Source of the DNA: Microbacterium salsuginis
GTDB lineage: Bacteria; Actinomycetota; Actinomycetes; Actinomycetales; Microbacteriaceae
Length of the DNA: 64,000 nucleotides
Direction: 5' to 3'
Assembly: GCF_012524205.1 (NCBI RefSeq)
Contig: NZ_JABACI010000001.1
Coordinates: 1,364,001-1,428,000 of the forward strand
The notes under the pieces are model-generated. The model did no database searches. It was not told the origin of the DNA and was given only the letters and a program-made list of their open reading frames with translations. Shown here piece by piece: positions 17,006-25,400 of this stretch. A program made the translations under genes and the position numbers. Within the stretch, counting starts at the first letter, position 1. The number at the start of each line of letters is the position of its first letter.

Positions 17006-18358
17006 TCAGACCTGCCGGAGCGCCTCGCGTCCGAGCTCCGTGACCGAGGTGTGGCCGGACAGCCCGAGGGTGATGTCGAGTTCGGCGAGGACGTTGCGCA
17101 CCACCTCGCGCGCCCCCTCCTCCCCTGCGACGGCAAGGCCGTATGCGTAAGGGCGGCCGAGGGCGACGGCGGTCGCGCCCAGCGCGAGCGCGATGAGCAC
17201 GTCGGACCCCTGGCGCACGCCGGAGTCGAACACGATCGGCACCCGCCCCGCGACGCGGTCGGCGATCGTCGGCAGCACCTCGAGTGTCGGGACGGACTGG
17301 TCGAGCTGGCGTCCGCCGTGGTTCGAGATCCAGATGCCGTCCATGCCGGCGTCCAGCGCCCGGATCGCGTCGTCGGGATGCACGATGCCCTTGAGCAGAA
17401 TCGGCAGGCTCGTCCACTGCCGGGCCTTCGCGAGGTCGTCCCACGTGAGGGCGGGCGTCGAGAAGACGTCGAGGAACGTCTCGACGGCGGCGCGCGGCAA
17501 CGGGGAGCGCAGGTTGTCTCTGACGCTGCTCGACCCGGTCAGCGCCTCGCCTTTGCGGGCGATGCTCACGCCGGCCACCACCGTCTTGGGCGTGAGCCTG
17601 ACCGCCGGTGCGGCGTCGGTCGGGGCCGCCGATTGCGACTTCACCCGCTCACGGACGAGCTGCTGGAAGACCGGATCGCTCGTGTACTGGGCGATGCCGA
17701 GTCCCCGCGTGAACGGCAGGTAGGCCAGGTCGAGATCGCGCGTGCGCCAGCCGAGCACGTGCGTGTCGAGCGTCACGACGACGGCTTCGCATCCGGATGC
17801 CTCGGCCCGGCGAAGCAGCGATGCGTTCAGCTCGTCCGAGGCCGACCAGTACAGCTGGAACAGGCGCGGAACCGTCGGCGCGGCATCCGCGACATCCTCC
17901 ATCGGCACGGAGGCCTGGTTCGACAGCACGTACGGGACGCCGAGGGACGCCGCGGCCCGGGCGACCGCGACATCGGCACCCGCGTGCGCGAGCTCCATCA
18001 CGCCGAGAGGTGCGAGCAGCAACGGCGTCGGGCGACGCGCGCCGAGGAAGTCGATCGACAGATCGCGCTCAGAGACATCCCGGAGCGGACGCGGCCACAC
18101 CTGCCATCGACCGAACGCCGCGCGATTGGCCGCGACGGTGCGCTCGGCTCCCGCTCCGCCCGCGATGTACGCGAATGCCTCGGCGCTGAGGGCTTTGCGG
18201 GCCGCCGCCTCGAGCGCGTCGGCGTCGACCGGCACGCGAGGGCGCGCACCGCTGATGCCGGCCCGGTAGATGTCGGACTGCGTCCGGCGCGAGATGCCCC
18301 GCGACGTCGCGACGGGATCTTGCGGGGCGACATTGCCTCCGGCGCTGCGCTGAGCCAT
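17006..18358 (-). CDS. Alpha-hydroxy-acid oxidising flavoprotein (lactate 2-monooxygenase-like)
   Basis: A 450-residue FMN enzyme of the glycolate oxidase/lactate dehydrogenase family. AFAYIAGGAGAERT near residue 60 and APLGVMELAH form the FMN site. VTLDTHVLGWRTRDLDLAYLPF and the long segment after it resemble lactate 2-monooxygenase, which turns lactate into acetate plus CO2. ISNHGGRQLD near residue 345 holds the catalytic His and Arg. An L-lactate oxidase or other 2-hydroxyacid specificity remains possible. The ATG at 18358 is preferred over a GTG two codons upstream because TAGGCT lies six bases before it. Confidence 0.82.
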   Translation of the reverse strand: MAQRSAGGNVAPQDPVATSRGISRRTQSDIYRAGISGARPRVPVDADALEAAARKALSAEAFAYIAGGAGAERTVAANRAAFGRWQVWPRPLRDVSERDLSIDFLGARRPTPLLLAPLGVMELAHAGADVAVARAAASLGVPYVLSNQASVPMEDVADAAPTVPRLFQLYWSASDELNASLLRRAEASGCEAVVVTLDTHVLGWRTRDLDLAYLPFTRGLGIAQYTSDPVFQQLVRERVKSQSAAPTDAAPAVRLTPKTVVAGVSIARKGEALTGSSSVRDNLRSPLPRAAVETFLDVFSTPALTWDDLAKARQWTSLPILLKGIVHPDDAIRALDAGMDGIWISNHGGRQLDQSVPTLEVLPTIADRVAGRVPIVFDSGVRQGSDVLIALALGATAVALGRPYAYGLAVAGEEGAREVVRNVLAELDITLGLSGHTSVTELGREALRQV

Positions 18359-18364
18359 GCGCAC

Positions 18365-18370
18365 AGCCTA
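18365..18370 (-). promoter_or_regulatory. -10 element of leaderless promoter, lactate-monooxygenase-like gene
   Basis: TAGGCT lies six bases before the ATG at 18358 on the minus strand. No Shine-Dalgarno is seen. Confidence 0.55.
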
Positions 18371-18392
18371 GGCGGCGAGGTGTTGCGAGGGA

Positions 18393-19298
18393 CTAGCCGA
18401 AGCCGCACCAGGCGGCGACCCACGACAGGATGCGGCCGCGCAGCTCGTCGCCGACGAACAGCTCGATCTCGCCCGGCTCGCCATCGACGACGACGCGCAC
18501 GTCGAAGATCGTGCCGCGCTTGTCCTCCTGCACGGCGTGCGGGTCGCAGCGGAACGGCACGAGCGGCAGCTTCACGACGATCGGCTCGGTGCCGATCGCC
18601 GCGATGGGGAGGTCGAGCGGATACGCGCCGTCGACGCTCGCCGGCCCGAAGTCGAGCAGGTTCGTCGCCTGCACTCCGGCGACCGTCGCCTCCCCCTTGC
18701 CCGTCGGAGTCACGGTCAGTTCGAGCACAGCCGCCTCGCCCGGTGCCGACTCCTGGAATCCGGTGAATGCCAGGGCTGCGGCATCCGTCAGTCGTTCTTC
18801 CCGGCATTCGCGCTCGTGCAGCGGCGCGACGAAACCGAGCGGGTCGGTCGCAGATGCCGTCACCTCGCCTTCTCCGACGAGCTCGAGCATGACCTCGGGC
18901 TCGCCTTCCTCGGGTGCTGAGCAGTCGACGGCGGGCAGCTGCACCCGCACGTCGACGCTGCGCCCGGCTGGCACCGTGCTCGTGCGACCGGCGACCACCC
19001 GCGTCGCGGGACCGTCGAACCGCGGATCCTCCACGCGGACGTCGCCGATCGTCAGCGTCTGGTTCGACCCGTTCGTCACATGCACCTGCGCCTGTCGCGG
19101 CGCGACGTCGGCGCGCAGCTGCACCAGCTCCACGGTGACCCCGGCGGGCAGCGTCGGTGCGACTCCAGAGGTCGTCGCCTCGGGGCTCCCCCTCCCCCGG
19201 GCACCGCTCGTCCCGGTCGGGCCGACCGCGCAACCAGCGAGCAGGAGTGCGCCCGCGAGCAGCACCGCGACGCCGCGCCCCGCGCGGGCACACGGCAT
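18393..19298 (-). CDS. Predicted lipoprotein of unknown function
   Basis: A 301-residue exported protein. The N-terminus MPCARAGRGVAVLLAGALLL leads into the lipobox LAGC with Cys23 as the lipid-acceptor residue. The mature part is beta-rich and Val/Thr/Glu-rich without recognised motifs. Four scattered cysteines after the lipobox (for example DCSAPEE, RECREE, FRCDPHA, WCGFG) could form two disulfides. The frame is open 35 codons upstream, but that part would bury the signal peptide, so the ATG at 19298 was chosen. It follows menC by 123 bases on the same strand. I do not recognise a family. Confidence 0.7.
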   Translation of the reverse strand: MPCARAGRGVAVLLAGALLLAGCAVGPTGTSGARGRGSPEATTSGVAPTLPAGVTVELVQLRADVAPRQAQVHVTNGSNQTLTIGDVRVEDPRFDGPATRVVAGRTSTVPAGRSVDVRVQLPAVDCSAPEEGEPEVMLELVGEGEVTASATDPLGFVAPLHERECREERLTDAAALAFTGFQESAPGEAAVLELTVTPTGKGEATVAGVQATNLLDFGPASVDGAYPLDLPIAAIGTEPIVVKLPLVPFRCDPHAVQEDKRGTIFDVRVVVDGEPGEIELFVGDELRGRILSWVAAWCGFG

Positions 19299-19421
19299 CC
19301 CCCGTTCGCAACTCAGTCCCTTCGCACGCCAACGAGCCCGAACGACCGCGTGTCGCGGCACCTTGCCCGCGCGGAGACTGAATTGCGGACGACTCAGGCG
19401 CATGACGACGGCTCCGAGGCG

Positions 19422-20555
19422 TTACCGAGCGAGCGTCTCGCGCGCGACGGTGAAGTCCTCGAGCGCGACGGGGTCGATCTCGATGCCGAGGCCGGGGCCG
19501 GTCGGCACGCGGACGTGGCCGTCCTCGAGCACCGCGGGCTCGGTGATGATGTCGCGCGTGTAAAAGCGGCTCGACGCCGACACATCGCCGGGCAGCGTGA
19601 AGCCCGGCAAGGCGGCCAGGGCGGCGTTCGCCGCGCGGCCGATCCCGGTCTCGAGCATGCCGCCGCACCACACCGGCACGCCCGCGTCCCGGCAGCGGTC
19701 GTGGATGCGCGCCGCCTCCAGGTACCCGCCGACGCGCCCGGCCTTGATGTTGATGACGGACGCCGAGCCCAGCGCCAGCGCATCGGCCGCGGCCTTGTCC
19801 GACACGATCGACTCGTCCAGGCACACCGGGGTCCGCAGCCGGCGCGCGAGCTCGGCGTGGTCGACGAGGTCGTCCTCCTGCAGCGGCTGCTCGATCAGGA
19901 GCAGGTCGAAGCGGTCGAGCTCGGCCAGGGTCGCAGCATCCGCCAGCGTGTAGGCGGAATTCGCGTCGACCTGCAGCGGAATCGTGCCGAACGCGTCCCG
20001 CACGGCGGCGGTGTCGGCGATGTCGCGGCCCGGCTTGATCTTGATCTTGATGCGGACGTAGCCCTCGTCGAGATAGCCGGCGACGGTGTTGACGAGCGCC
20101 GCGGGATCGTGCTGGATCCCGACCGACACCCCGCTCGGCACGCGATCGCGCACCGCGCCCAGGTACTCGCCGAGCGGGCGTCCCTCTGCGCGCAGCGCCG
20201 CATCGAGGACCGCCAGCTCGAGCCCCGCCTTCGCCATGCGGTGCCCCTTGAAAGGCTCGAGCACGCCGGCGACGTCCTCCGGCGCCAGCTGCCGGCGATC
20301 GAGCAGGGCGGGCGCGAGGAACCGCAGCGCCACGTCCCACGCTCCCTGCGTGTACTCGCTCGAATAGAGCGGGTCGGCCTGCGTGACGATCTCGCCCCAG
20401 CCGTCCCCGTTCGACGTCAGGGCACGCACGACGATGACCTCGCGCACGGTCTCGGTGCCGAACGATGTCGTGAACGGTGACACCAGCGGCAGGTGCAGCA
20501 CGCGCAGCTCGAACCCTTCGAGGGCGACGGATGCGGCGGGCCGGGCGATGGGCAT
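19422..20555 (-). CDS. menC: o-Succinylbenzoate synthase / N-succinylamino acid racemase (MenC)
   Basis: A 377-residue enolase-superfamily enzyme. The KxK base YVRIKIKIKPGRD is near residue 170. Metal ligands fall at LQVDANSAY (D), LLIEQPLQ (E) and VCLDESI (D), and the second base lies in NIKAGRVGG. The sequence belongs to the OSBS/NAAAR branch, which dehydrates SHCHC to o-succinylbenzoate in menaquinone synthesis or racemises N-acyl amino acids. No other men gene is adjacent, so the racemase role cannot be excluded. The ATG at 20555 is favoured by TACGCT six bases upstream. Confidence 0.85.
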   Translation of the reverse strand: MPIARPAASVALEGFELRVLHLPLVSPFTTSFGTETVREVIVVRALTSNGDGWGEIVTQADPLYSSEYTQGAWDVALRFLAPALLDRRQLAPEDVAGVLEPFKGHRMAKAGLELAVLDAALRAEGRPLGEYLGAVRDRVPSGVSVGIQHDPAALVNTVAGYLDEGYVRIKIKIKPGRDIADTAAVRDAFGTIPLQVDANSAYTLADAATLAELDRFDLLLIEQPLQEDDLVDHAELARRLRTPVCLDESIVSDKAAADALALGSASVINIKAGRVGGYLEAARIHDRCRDAGVPVWCGGMLETGIGRAANAALAALPGFTLPGDVSASSRFYTRDIITEPAVLEDGHVRVPTGPGLGIEIDPVALEDFTVARETLAR

Positions 20556-20561
20556 GCGGTC

Positions 20562-20567
20562 AGCGTA
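20562..20567 (-). promoter_or_regulatory. -10 element of leaderless promoter, menC
   Basis: TACGCT on the minus strand lies six bases before the menC ATG at 20555, matching the spacing seen at several other starts in the window. Confidence 0.5.
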
Positions 20568-20639
20568 CGCCGGGCCGTTCGAGTCGCGCACTATCGTCCC
20601 GGCGCACCGGCCGGGCAAGCACGCGGCCGATCCGACGTG

Positions 20640-20789
20640 TCAGTGTGCGAACCGCAGGCCGGTCCCCTCGCGCGGCACGACCACGTAGGTCGACCGGGCG
20701 CGACGGGGCCGCCGCCGACGCGGAACGCGACGTGCTGCCGGTCGGGCACCGCCCAATGAGGCGATGAGTGTCTCGATGTGCTCGCGCAT
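20640..20789 (-). CDS. Hypothetical small basic protein
   Basis: A 49-residue frame beginning MREHIETLIASLGGA, with a strong Shine-Dalgarno (GAGGAG) about six bases before the ATG. An Arg-rich middle (RRVPRRRRPRRARS) follows, and the protein ends in a hydrophobic stretch STYVVVPREGTGLRFAH. It lies between the cyclase-family gene and menC on the same strand. I recognise no family. The ribosome binding site is the main support, and a chance frame in GC-rich DNA is a real alternative. Confidence 0.4.
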   Translation of the reverse strand: MREHIETLIASLGGARPAARRVPRRRRPRRARSTYVVVPREGTGLRFAH

Positions 20790-20873
20790 GGCGCTCCTCC
20801 TCTGTTCGGAGTGGAGGAGCACGATGATGTCCGCCAGATACGTCGGCGGAATGGCAGGTTCTGTGCGGGCTGG

Positions 20874-21806
20874 TCAGAGCCCGTCGATCTCGGCGAACGC
20901 GCGCACCGGGAACGTGCCGAATCCCTCGACGGCGGGCGGCGCGGCGGTGAAGCGCGCACCTCGTGGCGGCAGCTCGCCGAGGTTCGTCAAGTGCTCCACG
21001 ACATGGACGCCGGCGCCCAGCAGCAGCGAGTGCGCGGGCCGCTCGCCCCCGGATTCGGTGTCGTCGATGTTGAGCGAGTCGATGCCCACGAGCACCGCGC
21101 CCGCGTCGATGAGCCACTGCGCTCCCTCGCCCGTCAGGAACGGCGCACCGGTGCCGTACTCCGGCTGCCCGAACCAGCGGTCCCAGCCGGTGTGCAGCAG
21201 CACGGCAGCGCCCCGCACGTCGCGATCGGCCAGCGTCTCGGGACGGATGCCTCGGCGCGCGGCATCCCACGCGTCCTCCAGGTGGAACACCTCGGTGCGC
21301 AGGCCGACGAGCGACGCCAGGTCGAGACCGGCAAGGTCAGGGCCTTGCGCGTAGCGGTGGAACGGCGAGTCGAGGTACGTCCCGGTGTTGCCGATCATCG
21401 TGATCACGTCCATCGCGAACTCCGTGCCGGGCGCGTAGCGCGCCCGTGAGTCCTCGCGGGTCAGATGCGGCGTGATCGTGGGCGCGGGAAGCCCCGGGTA
21501 GGTCACGAGCCCGGCGCGGATCGGGTGGCTGAGATCGACGACGCGACGCGATGCCGTAGGCGCGCCCGGGACCGTCTCCACCCCGCGGCTGCCGCGGTGG
21601 GGCTCTTCGACGATGCGCAGGCCGCGCAGCTCGACCTCGTCCACCAGCGCGAGCCCGAGATGCTGGATCAGCAGGGTCGCGACCTCTGCCTCGCCGAGGT
21701 CGGCCGAGGGCAGGTCGAGCCGGAAGCCGGTGCCGGCGAGGCCCCCGCCGTTGGCGAAGCGGATGTCGAAGTCGAAGTGGGCGCGGTAGTCGGTGTCGGC
21801 GGGCAT
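20874..21806 (-). CDS. Cyclase / kynurenine-formamidase-like family protein with altered metal motif
   Basis: A 310-residue protein. About 85 N-terminal residues of unknown type precede a cyclase (PF04199) domain starting VVDLSHPIRAGLVTYPG at residue 89. The family's metal motif HxGTHxDxP is present only as N140-T-G-T-Y-L-D146-S-P148, so both histidines are replaced by Asn and Tyr. D146, H150 and the distal H259/E271 region (HSLLLGAGVHVVEHL) remain. Hydrolysis of an amide or lactone is the family's usual reaction, but a changed or metal-free mechanism is possible. It is divergent from the SDR gene across a 213-bp region packed with palindromes. Confidence 0.78.
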   Translation of the reverse strand: MPADTDYRAHFDFDIRFANGGGLAGTGFRLDLPSADLGEAEVATLLIQHLGLALVDEVELRGLRIVEEPHRGSRGVETVPGAPTASRRVVDLSHPIRAGLVTYPGLPAPTITPHLTREDSRARYAPGTEFAMDVITMIGNTGTYLDSPFHRYAQGPDLAGLDLASLVGLRTEVFHLEDAWDAARRGIRPETLADRDVRGAAVLLHTGWDRWFGQPEYGTGAPFLTGEGAQWLIDAGAVLVGIDSLNIDDTESGGERPAHSLLLGAGVHVVEHLTNLGELPPRGARFTAAPPAVEGFGTFPVRAFAEIDGL

Positions 21807-21812
21807 GGCGCC

Positions 21813-21818
21813 AGACTA
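21813..21818 (-). promoter_or_regulatory. -10 element of leaderless promoter, cyclase gene
   Basis: TAGTCT on the minus strand lies exactly six bases from the ATG at 21806. The nearest TCCGCCCGGCGGA palindrome (21841-21853) sits where a -35 element would be, which fits repression. Confidence 0.55.
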
Positions 21819-21840
21819 TGGTCCGGGCGATCGCTGATCA

Positions 21841-21945
21841 TCCGCCCGGCGGACATTGGCGCCGATGCCGGAGCATCTGGCAGAAATCCTCCGCCCGCTA
21901 CGCCATCCTCCGCCCGGCGGAGCGGCACTTCTCCGCCCGGCGGAG
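21841..21945. promoter_or_regulatory. Array of TCCGCC-C-GGCGGA palindromes (candidate operators)
   Basis: Copies lie at 21841-21853, 21908-21922 and 21931-21945, with a half-site at 21890-21900. The last two share the 15-bp form CTCCGCCCGGCGGAG, and their starts are 23 bp apart. All lie between the divergent cyclase and SDR promoters. Either a cooperative operator or a small palindromic-repeat cluster is possible. Confidence 0.55.
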
Positions 21946-22006
21946 CCCCGCGATAGCCGCTCCAGGGTGCGTTGGCAACCCCGTGCCGACGGCGGCGAGG
22001 CACGCC

Positions 22007-22012
22007 TAGCGT
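22007..22012 (+). promoter_or_regulatory. -10 element of leaderless promoter, SDR gene
   Basis: TAGCGT lies seven bases before the ATG at 22020. No Shine-Dalgarno is seen. Confidence 0.45.
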
Positions 22013-22019
22013 CGAGGCC

Positions 22020-22826
22020 ATGGAGACCTTCGACTTCGCACCCCGCCGCGCGATCGTCACCGCCTCGGACTCCGGCATCGGTCAGGCGACCGCGCTCGCC
22101 CTCGCCGACGCGGGCCTCGACGTCGGCATCACGTGGCACTCCGACGAAGACGGCGCTCAGCGCACCGCGGAGGCCGTCCGCGAACGCGGGCGCACGGCCG
22201 AGGTGGCGCGGTTCGACGCCACCGACCTCGACCGCGTCGGCCCCACGCTCGACGAGCTGATCGAGCGGCTGGGCGGCATCGACGTGTTCGTCAACAACGC
22301 CGGCGGCGGATCGGGCGGGCCGTTCCTCGATGTCGGCATCGCGGACTGGCGGCAGATCGTCGCGCTCAACCTCGATGGCGCGTTCGCCGGGCTGCAGGCC
22401 GCCGCCCGGCACATGGTCCGTGCGGGCCGCGGAGGGCGCCTCATCGCGGTCACGAGCGTGCACGAGACGCAGCCGCGCGTCGGCTCGGCGGCCTATGTCG
22501 CCGCCAAGCACGGCCTGGGCGGACTCATCGCGACGATGGCGCAAGAGCTGGGCGAGCACGGGATCACCGCGAACGCCGTCGCTCCGGGCGAGATCGCGAC
22601 CCCCATCAACCGCATGGAGTCCGAGGATGCCGAGCACACCCACCGCCCCGGCATCCCGCTCGGCCGGCCCGGCAAGCCCGAAGAGGTGGCGGCCGTCATC
22701 GCGTTCCTCGCCTCGCCCGCGGCGAGCTATGTCACAGGTGCGAGCTGGAGTGTGGACGGCGGGATGCTGCAGATGGGACCGCAGGCAGGGTCGCACTTGA
22801 CCGACGACTCGTGGCGAGAGGGATGA
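22020..22826 (+). CDS. SDR family oxidoreductase
   Basis: A 268-residue short-chain dehydrogenase/reductase. The cofactor loop is TASDSGIG (about residues 13-20), with Ala where most classical SDRs have Gly. The NNAG motif follows at VNNAGGGSGG. Catalysis uses the Ser of VTSVHETQPRVGSAAYVAAKHG with Y-x-x-x-K. APGEIATPI and VTGASWSVDGGM complete the fold. The substrate is unknown; sugar or 3-oxoacyl reductases are the closest types. It is coupled by ATGA to a small hydrophilic protein gene and divergent from the cyclase gene. Confidence 0.88.
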   Translation: METFDFAPRRAIVTASDSGIGQATALALADAGLDVGITWHSDEDGAQRTAEAVRERGRTAEVARFDATDLDRVGPTLDELIERLGGIDVFVNNAGGGSGGPFLDVGIADWRQIVALNLDGAFAGLQAAARHMVRAGRGGRLIAVTSVHETQPRVGSAAYVAAKHGLGGLIATMAQELGEHGITANAVAPGEIATPINRMESEDAEHTHRPGIPLGRPGKPEEVAAVIAFLASPAASYVTGASWSVDGGMLQMGPQAGSHLTDDSWREG

Positions 22827-23053
22827 CGATGGACAGCGAGCGACAGACCGGCCAGGAACAGTCGCCGGACGACACGACCGGCATGACGCACGAGGAGAAG
22901 CGCCGCGACCAGCTGCTGGCCGCGCCCGGCGCTGTCGAATCCGACGCCGACCCGCGCATCGACGTGACGCATAGGCCGGGCGTGACGCGGATCGACATCC
23001 GCGACGACGCCGACGTGAGGCCGGGCGATCCCACGAAGGATCCCGAGGCCTGA
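22823..23053 (+). CDS. Hypothetical small acidic hydrophilic protein
   Basis: A 76-residue protein, MTMDSERQTGQEQSPDDTTG and onward, extremely rich in Asp, Glu, Thr and Pro. It has no hydrophobic segment and is likely disordered. Its ATG overlaps the SDR stop codon (ATGA), and an in-frame ATG two codons later is an alternative. Conserved-looking tracts are GMTHEEKRRDQLLAAPGA and THRPGVTRIDIRDDADVRPG. I recognise no named family. The overlap and coding-like composition support a real gene co-expressed with the SDR. Confidence 0.6.
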   Translation: MTMDSERQTGQEQSPDDTTGMTHEEKRRDQLLAAPGAVESDADPRIDVTHRPGVTRIDIRDDADVRPGDPTKDPEA

Positions 23054-23062
23054 GCCGGCCCT

Positions 23063-23776
23063 CTAGTCGCGGACGAGCAGGTAGCCGCGCGTGTCGTCGA
23101 AGCCGCCGATCCGCAGGCCCTGCGCCAGGTGCGCGCCGAGCTCGTCGCGTACGCGGACGCGCCACGCCGCGGCATCCGTCGGCGCCTCCCTCCGGAGGGC
23201 CTCGATGTCGTGCGGAATCTCGACCGACGCGACCACGCGCTCGGCTGCCGGGGTCGGCACGGGAGGCGCCGCGAGGGCCCACGACACCATGATGCGATCG
23301 GTCTCGTCGCCGCGGTTGACGCCGTCGTCCATCGGGCCGTAGTGGTTCACGAGGTACTCGGTCACGCGCGTGCCGAGCACGCGCAGGTTGAAGTGCGCGT
23401 TGCGGGCGACGAGAGGATCGAACGTCCACGTGATGTGCCCGACCTCGCGGGCCAGCGCCCACTCGCGCTGGTGCTGCTTGAGCACCCGCCCGAGCCCCTG
23501 CGACTGGTGGTCGGGCAGCACCCCGGTGATGTGGCTGTGCATCGATCGCGTGGCGGGCGCGGAGAAGAAGGCGACGGATGCCCCGACCATGCGGTCGCCG
23601 TCGTAGAGGCCGACGGCGTAGTTGCCGGCGTGGGCGAGGGCCCGCAGCAGGTTCGGCGGCATACCGCCGCGGTCGCTGCCCCACACCGCGGCGAGCACCT
23701 CCGAGGCGCGGAACACCTCCTCGACGGTGTCGAGAGGACGGATCCCGATGCCCGGCGGAGTCGCTGTATCGGCCAT
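23063..23776 (-). CDS. GNAT family N-acetyltransferase
   Basis: A 237-residue predicted acetyltransferase. Residues of the acetyl-CoA site are seen in HITGVLPDHQSQGLGRVLKQ (about residues 80-100), the QxxGLG motif A. WTFDPLVARNAHFNLRVLGT, with its strand followed by NxxxN/FNL, is typical of a subgroup related to predicted GNATs with COG3375-like sequences. The substrate is unknown. The ATG at 23776 gives a protein that aligns from its first domain; the frame remains open far upstream, but opposite the MFS gene. It is convergent with the small acidic protein gene. Confidence 0.8.
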   Translation of the reverse strand: MADTATPPGIGIRPLDTVEEVFRASEVLAAVWGSDRGGMPPNLLRALAHAGNYAVGLYDGDRMVGASVAFFSAPATRSMHSHITGVLPDHQSQGLGRVLKQHQREWALAREVGHITWTFDPLVARNAHFNLRVLGTRVTEYLVNHYGPMDDGVNRGDETDRIMVSWALAAPPVPTPAAERVVASVEIPHDIEALRREAPTDAAAWRVRVRDELGAHLAQGLRIGGFDDTRGYLLVRD

Positions 23777-23819
23777 CCCCCAAGTCTGCACCCGCAGAGC
23801 CTCTCCCTCACGGCGCCGA

Positions 23820-23825
23820 TAGCCT
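23820..23825 (+). promoter_or_regulatory. -10 element of leaderless promoter, MFS gene
   Basis: TAGCCT lies six bases before the ATG at 23832, with no Shine-Dalgarno between. Confidence 0.55.
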
Positions 23826-23831
23826 GGACGG

Positions 23832-25277
23832 ATGGCTGATCGGGACGAGGACGCGAGAAGACGACTCACCCGGATGCCTCGGCAGGGCGCGATCGTGGCG
23901 GTCCTGGCGATCGCGGGGCTGTGCTCGTCGTTCATGTTCACGCTCATGGTGCCGATCCAGTCGAAACTGCCCGAGCTGCTCGACGCCAGCCGGGAGGACA
24001 CCGCGTGGGTCGTGACCTCGACGCTGCTCGCGGCCGCGGTCATCACGCCGATCTCGGGGCGCTTGGGCGACATGTACGGCAAGCGCCGCATCCTCCTGGT
24101 GCTGGTGGCCGTCATGGTCGTCGGCTCCGTCATCGCGGCGTTCTCGCCCGGCATCGTCGGCATCATCGTGGGGCGGACGCTGCAGGGCGCCATCGTGGGC
24201 GTCGTGCCCCTGGGCATCTCGATCATGCGCGACGTGCTGCACGAGGACCGCGTCGACTCTGCCATCGCCTTCATGAGTGCGACGCTCGGCGTCGGCGGCG
24301 CTCTCGGACTGCCGATCAGCGCCGTGGTCACCGAGCGCAGCGACTGGCACGTGCTGTTCTGGCTGGCCGCGGGCCTCGGGGTCGTGGTGTTCGGACTCGT
24401 GGTGTGGGTGGTGCCGGTCAGCGTGCTGCGCACGGCCGGACGCTTCGACTTCATCGGCGCGGCGGGGCTGGCGGTGGGTCTGGTCGGCGTCCTGCTCGCG
24501 ATTTCGCGTGGCAACGAGTGGGGATGGACCTCGCCCGCCGTGCTCGTGTCGGGACTCGGCGGGGTTGTGGTGCTGCTGCTGTGGGGGTGGTTCGAGCTGC
24601 GAATCCCCGAGCCGCTCCTCGACCTGCGGGTCGCCGCGCGACCGGCGGTGCTGCTCACCAACATCGCGTCGGTCGCGATGGGGTTCTCGCTGTTCGCATC
24701 GAACGTCGTCTATCCGCAGATGCTCGAGCTGCCGGTCGCGACAGGCGCCGGGTTCGGGCTGTCGCTGCTCGCCGCGAGTCTCGTGGTGATGCCGTCGGGG
24801 ATCGTGATGATGCTGCTCTCCCCGATCGCCGGGCGCATCGCGCAGCGCACGGGCCCCAAGCTGCTGCTGCTCCTGGGCGCAGTCTCGCTCATCGTGGCGT
24901 ACGGCTTCACCCTGCTGTTCTCTTCCGAGGTCTGGCACCTCGTGGTCGCGAACATCCTCATCGGGGCGGGCATCGGCTTCGGCTATGCGTCGATGCCGAT
25001 GCTGATCATGCGCTCGGTGCCGCAGAGTGAGACAGGCGCGTCGAACGGGCTGAACGCGCTGTTCCGCTCGCTCGGAACGAGCACCGCTGCGGCCGTCATC
25101 GGGGCGGTGCTGGCCAGCTACGCCATCGACTTCGAGGGCGTCCCGGTTCCGACGTCGACGGGCTTCACGGTGTCGCTCATCCTCGGCGGCGCCGCGGCGA
25201 TCATCGCCTTGGTCATCGCCCTGTTCATCCCGTCCCGGCGCGCGCCGGAGGAGCGGCATCCGTCCCTCCCGGAGTGA
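23832..25277 (+). CDS. MFS transporter (drug:H+ antiporter type)
   Basis: A 481-residue inner-membrane transporter with about 12-14 helices. The motif A loop GRLGDMYGKRRI follows helix 2. GRTLQGAIVGVVPLGISIMRD resembles motif B of helix 4, and GALGLPISAVV in helix 5 resembles the antiporter motif C (GxxxGPxxGG), supporting an efflux role. Positively charged residues dominate the cytoplasmic N-terminus. A leaderless promoter is likely. No regulator is adjacent, so the substrate cannot be guessed beyond hydrophobic drugs. Confidence 0.87.
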   Translation: MADRDEDARRRLTRMPRQGAIVAVLAIAGLCSSFMFTLMVPIQSKLPELLDASREDTAWVVTSTLLAAAVITPISGRLGDMYGKRRILLVLVAVMVVGSVIAAFSPGIVGIIVGRTLQGAIVGVVPLGISIMRDVLHEDRVDSAIAFMSATLGVGGALGLPISAVVTERSDWHVLFWLAAGLGVVVFGLVVWVVPVSVLRTAGRFDFIGAAGLAVGLVGVLLAISRGNEWGWTSPAVLVSGLGGVVVLLLWGWFELRIPEPLLDLRVAARPAVLLTNIASVAMGFSLFASNVVYPQMLELPVATGAGFGLSLLAASLVVMPSGIVMMLLSPIAGRIAQRTGPKLLLLLGAVSLIVAYGFTLLFSSEVWHLVVANILIGAGIGFGYASMPMLIMRSVPQSETGASNGLNALFRSLGTSTAAAVIGAVLASYAIDFEGVPVPTSTGFTVSLILGGAAAIIALVIALFIPSRRAPEERHPSLPE

Positions 25278-25400
25278 CGTCGCGAACCTCGGACATCAGC
25301 TGAGCGCCGGGCGCGGATCGTGACAGGCGAGCCCCCTACTGACGTGGGACCGATGGGGCCGCTAGCCTGACGTCATTGTCACGGGGGACAGGAGCGGCGC

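Noticed and set aside
20560..21270. Overlapping minus-strand frame inside the cyclase gene
   Set aside because: It is Arg/Ala-rich shadow sequence without a ribosome binding site or recognisable fold.
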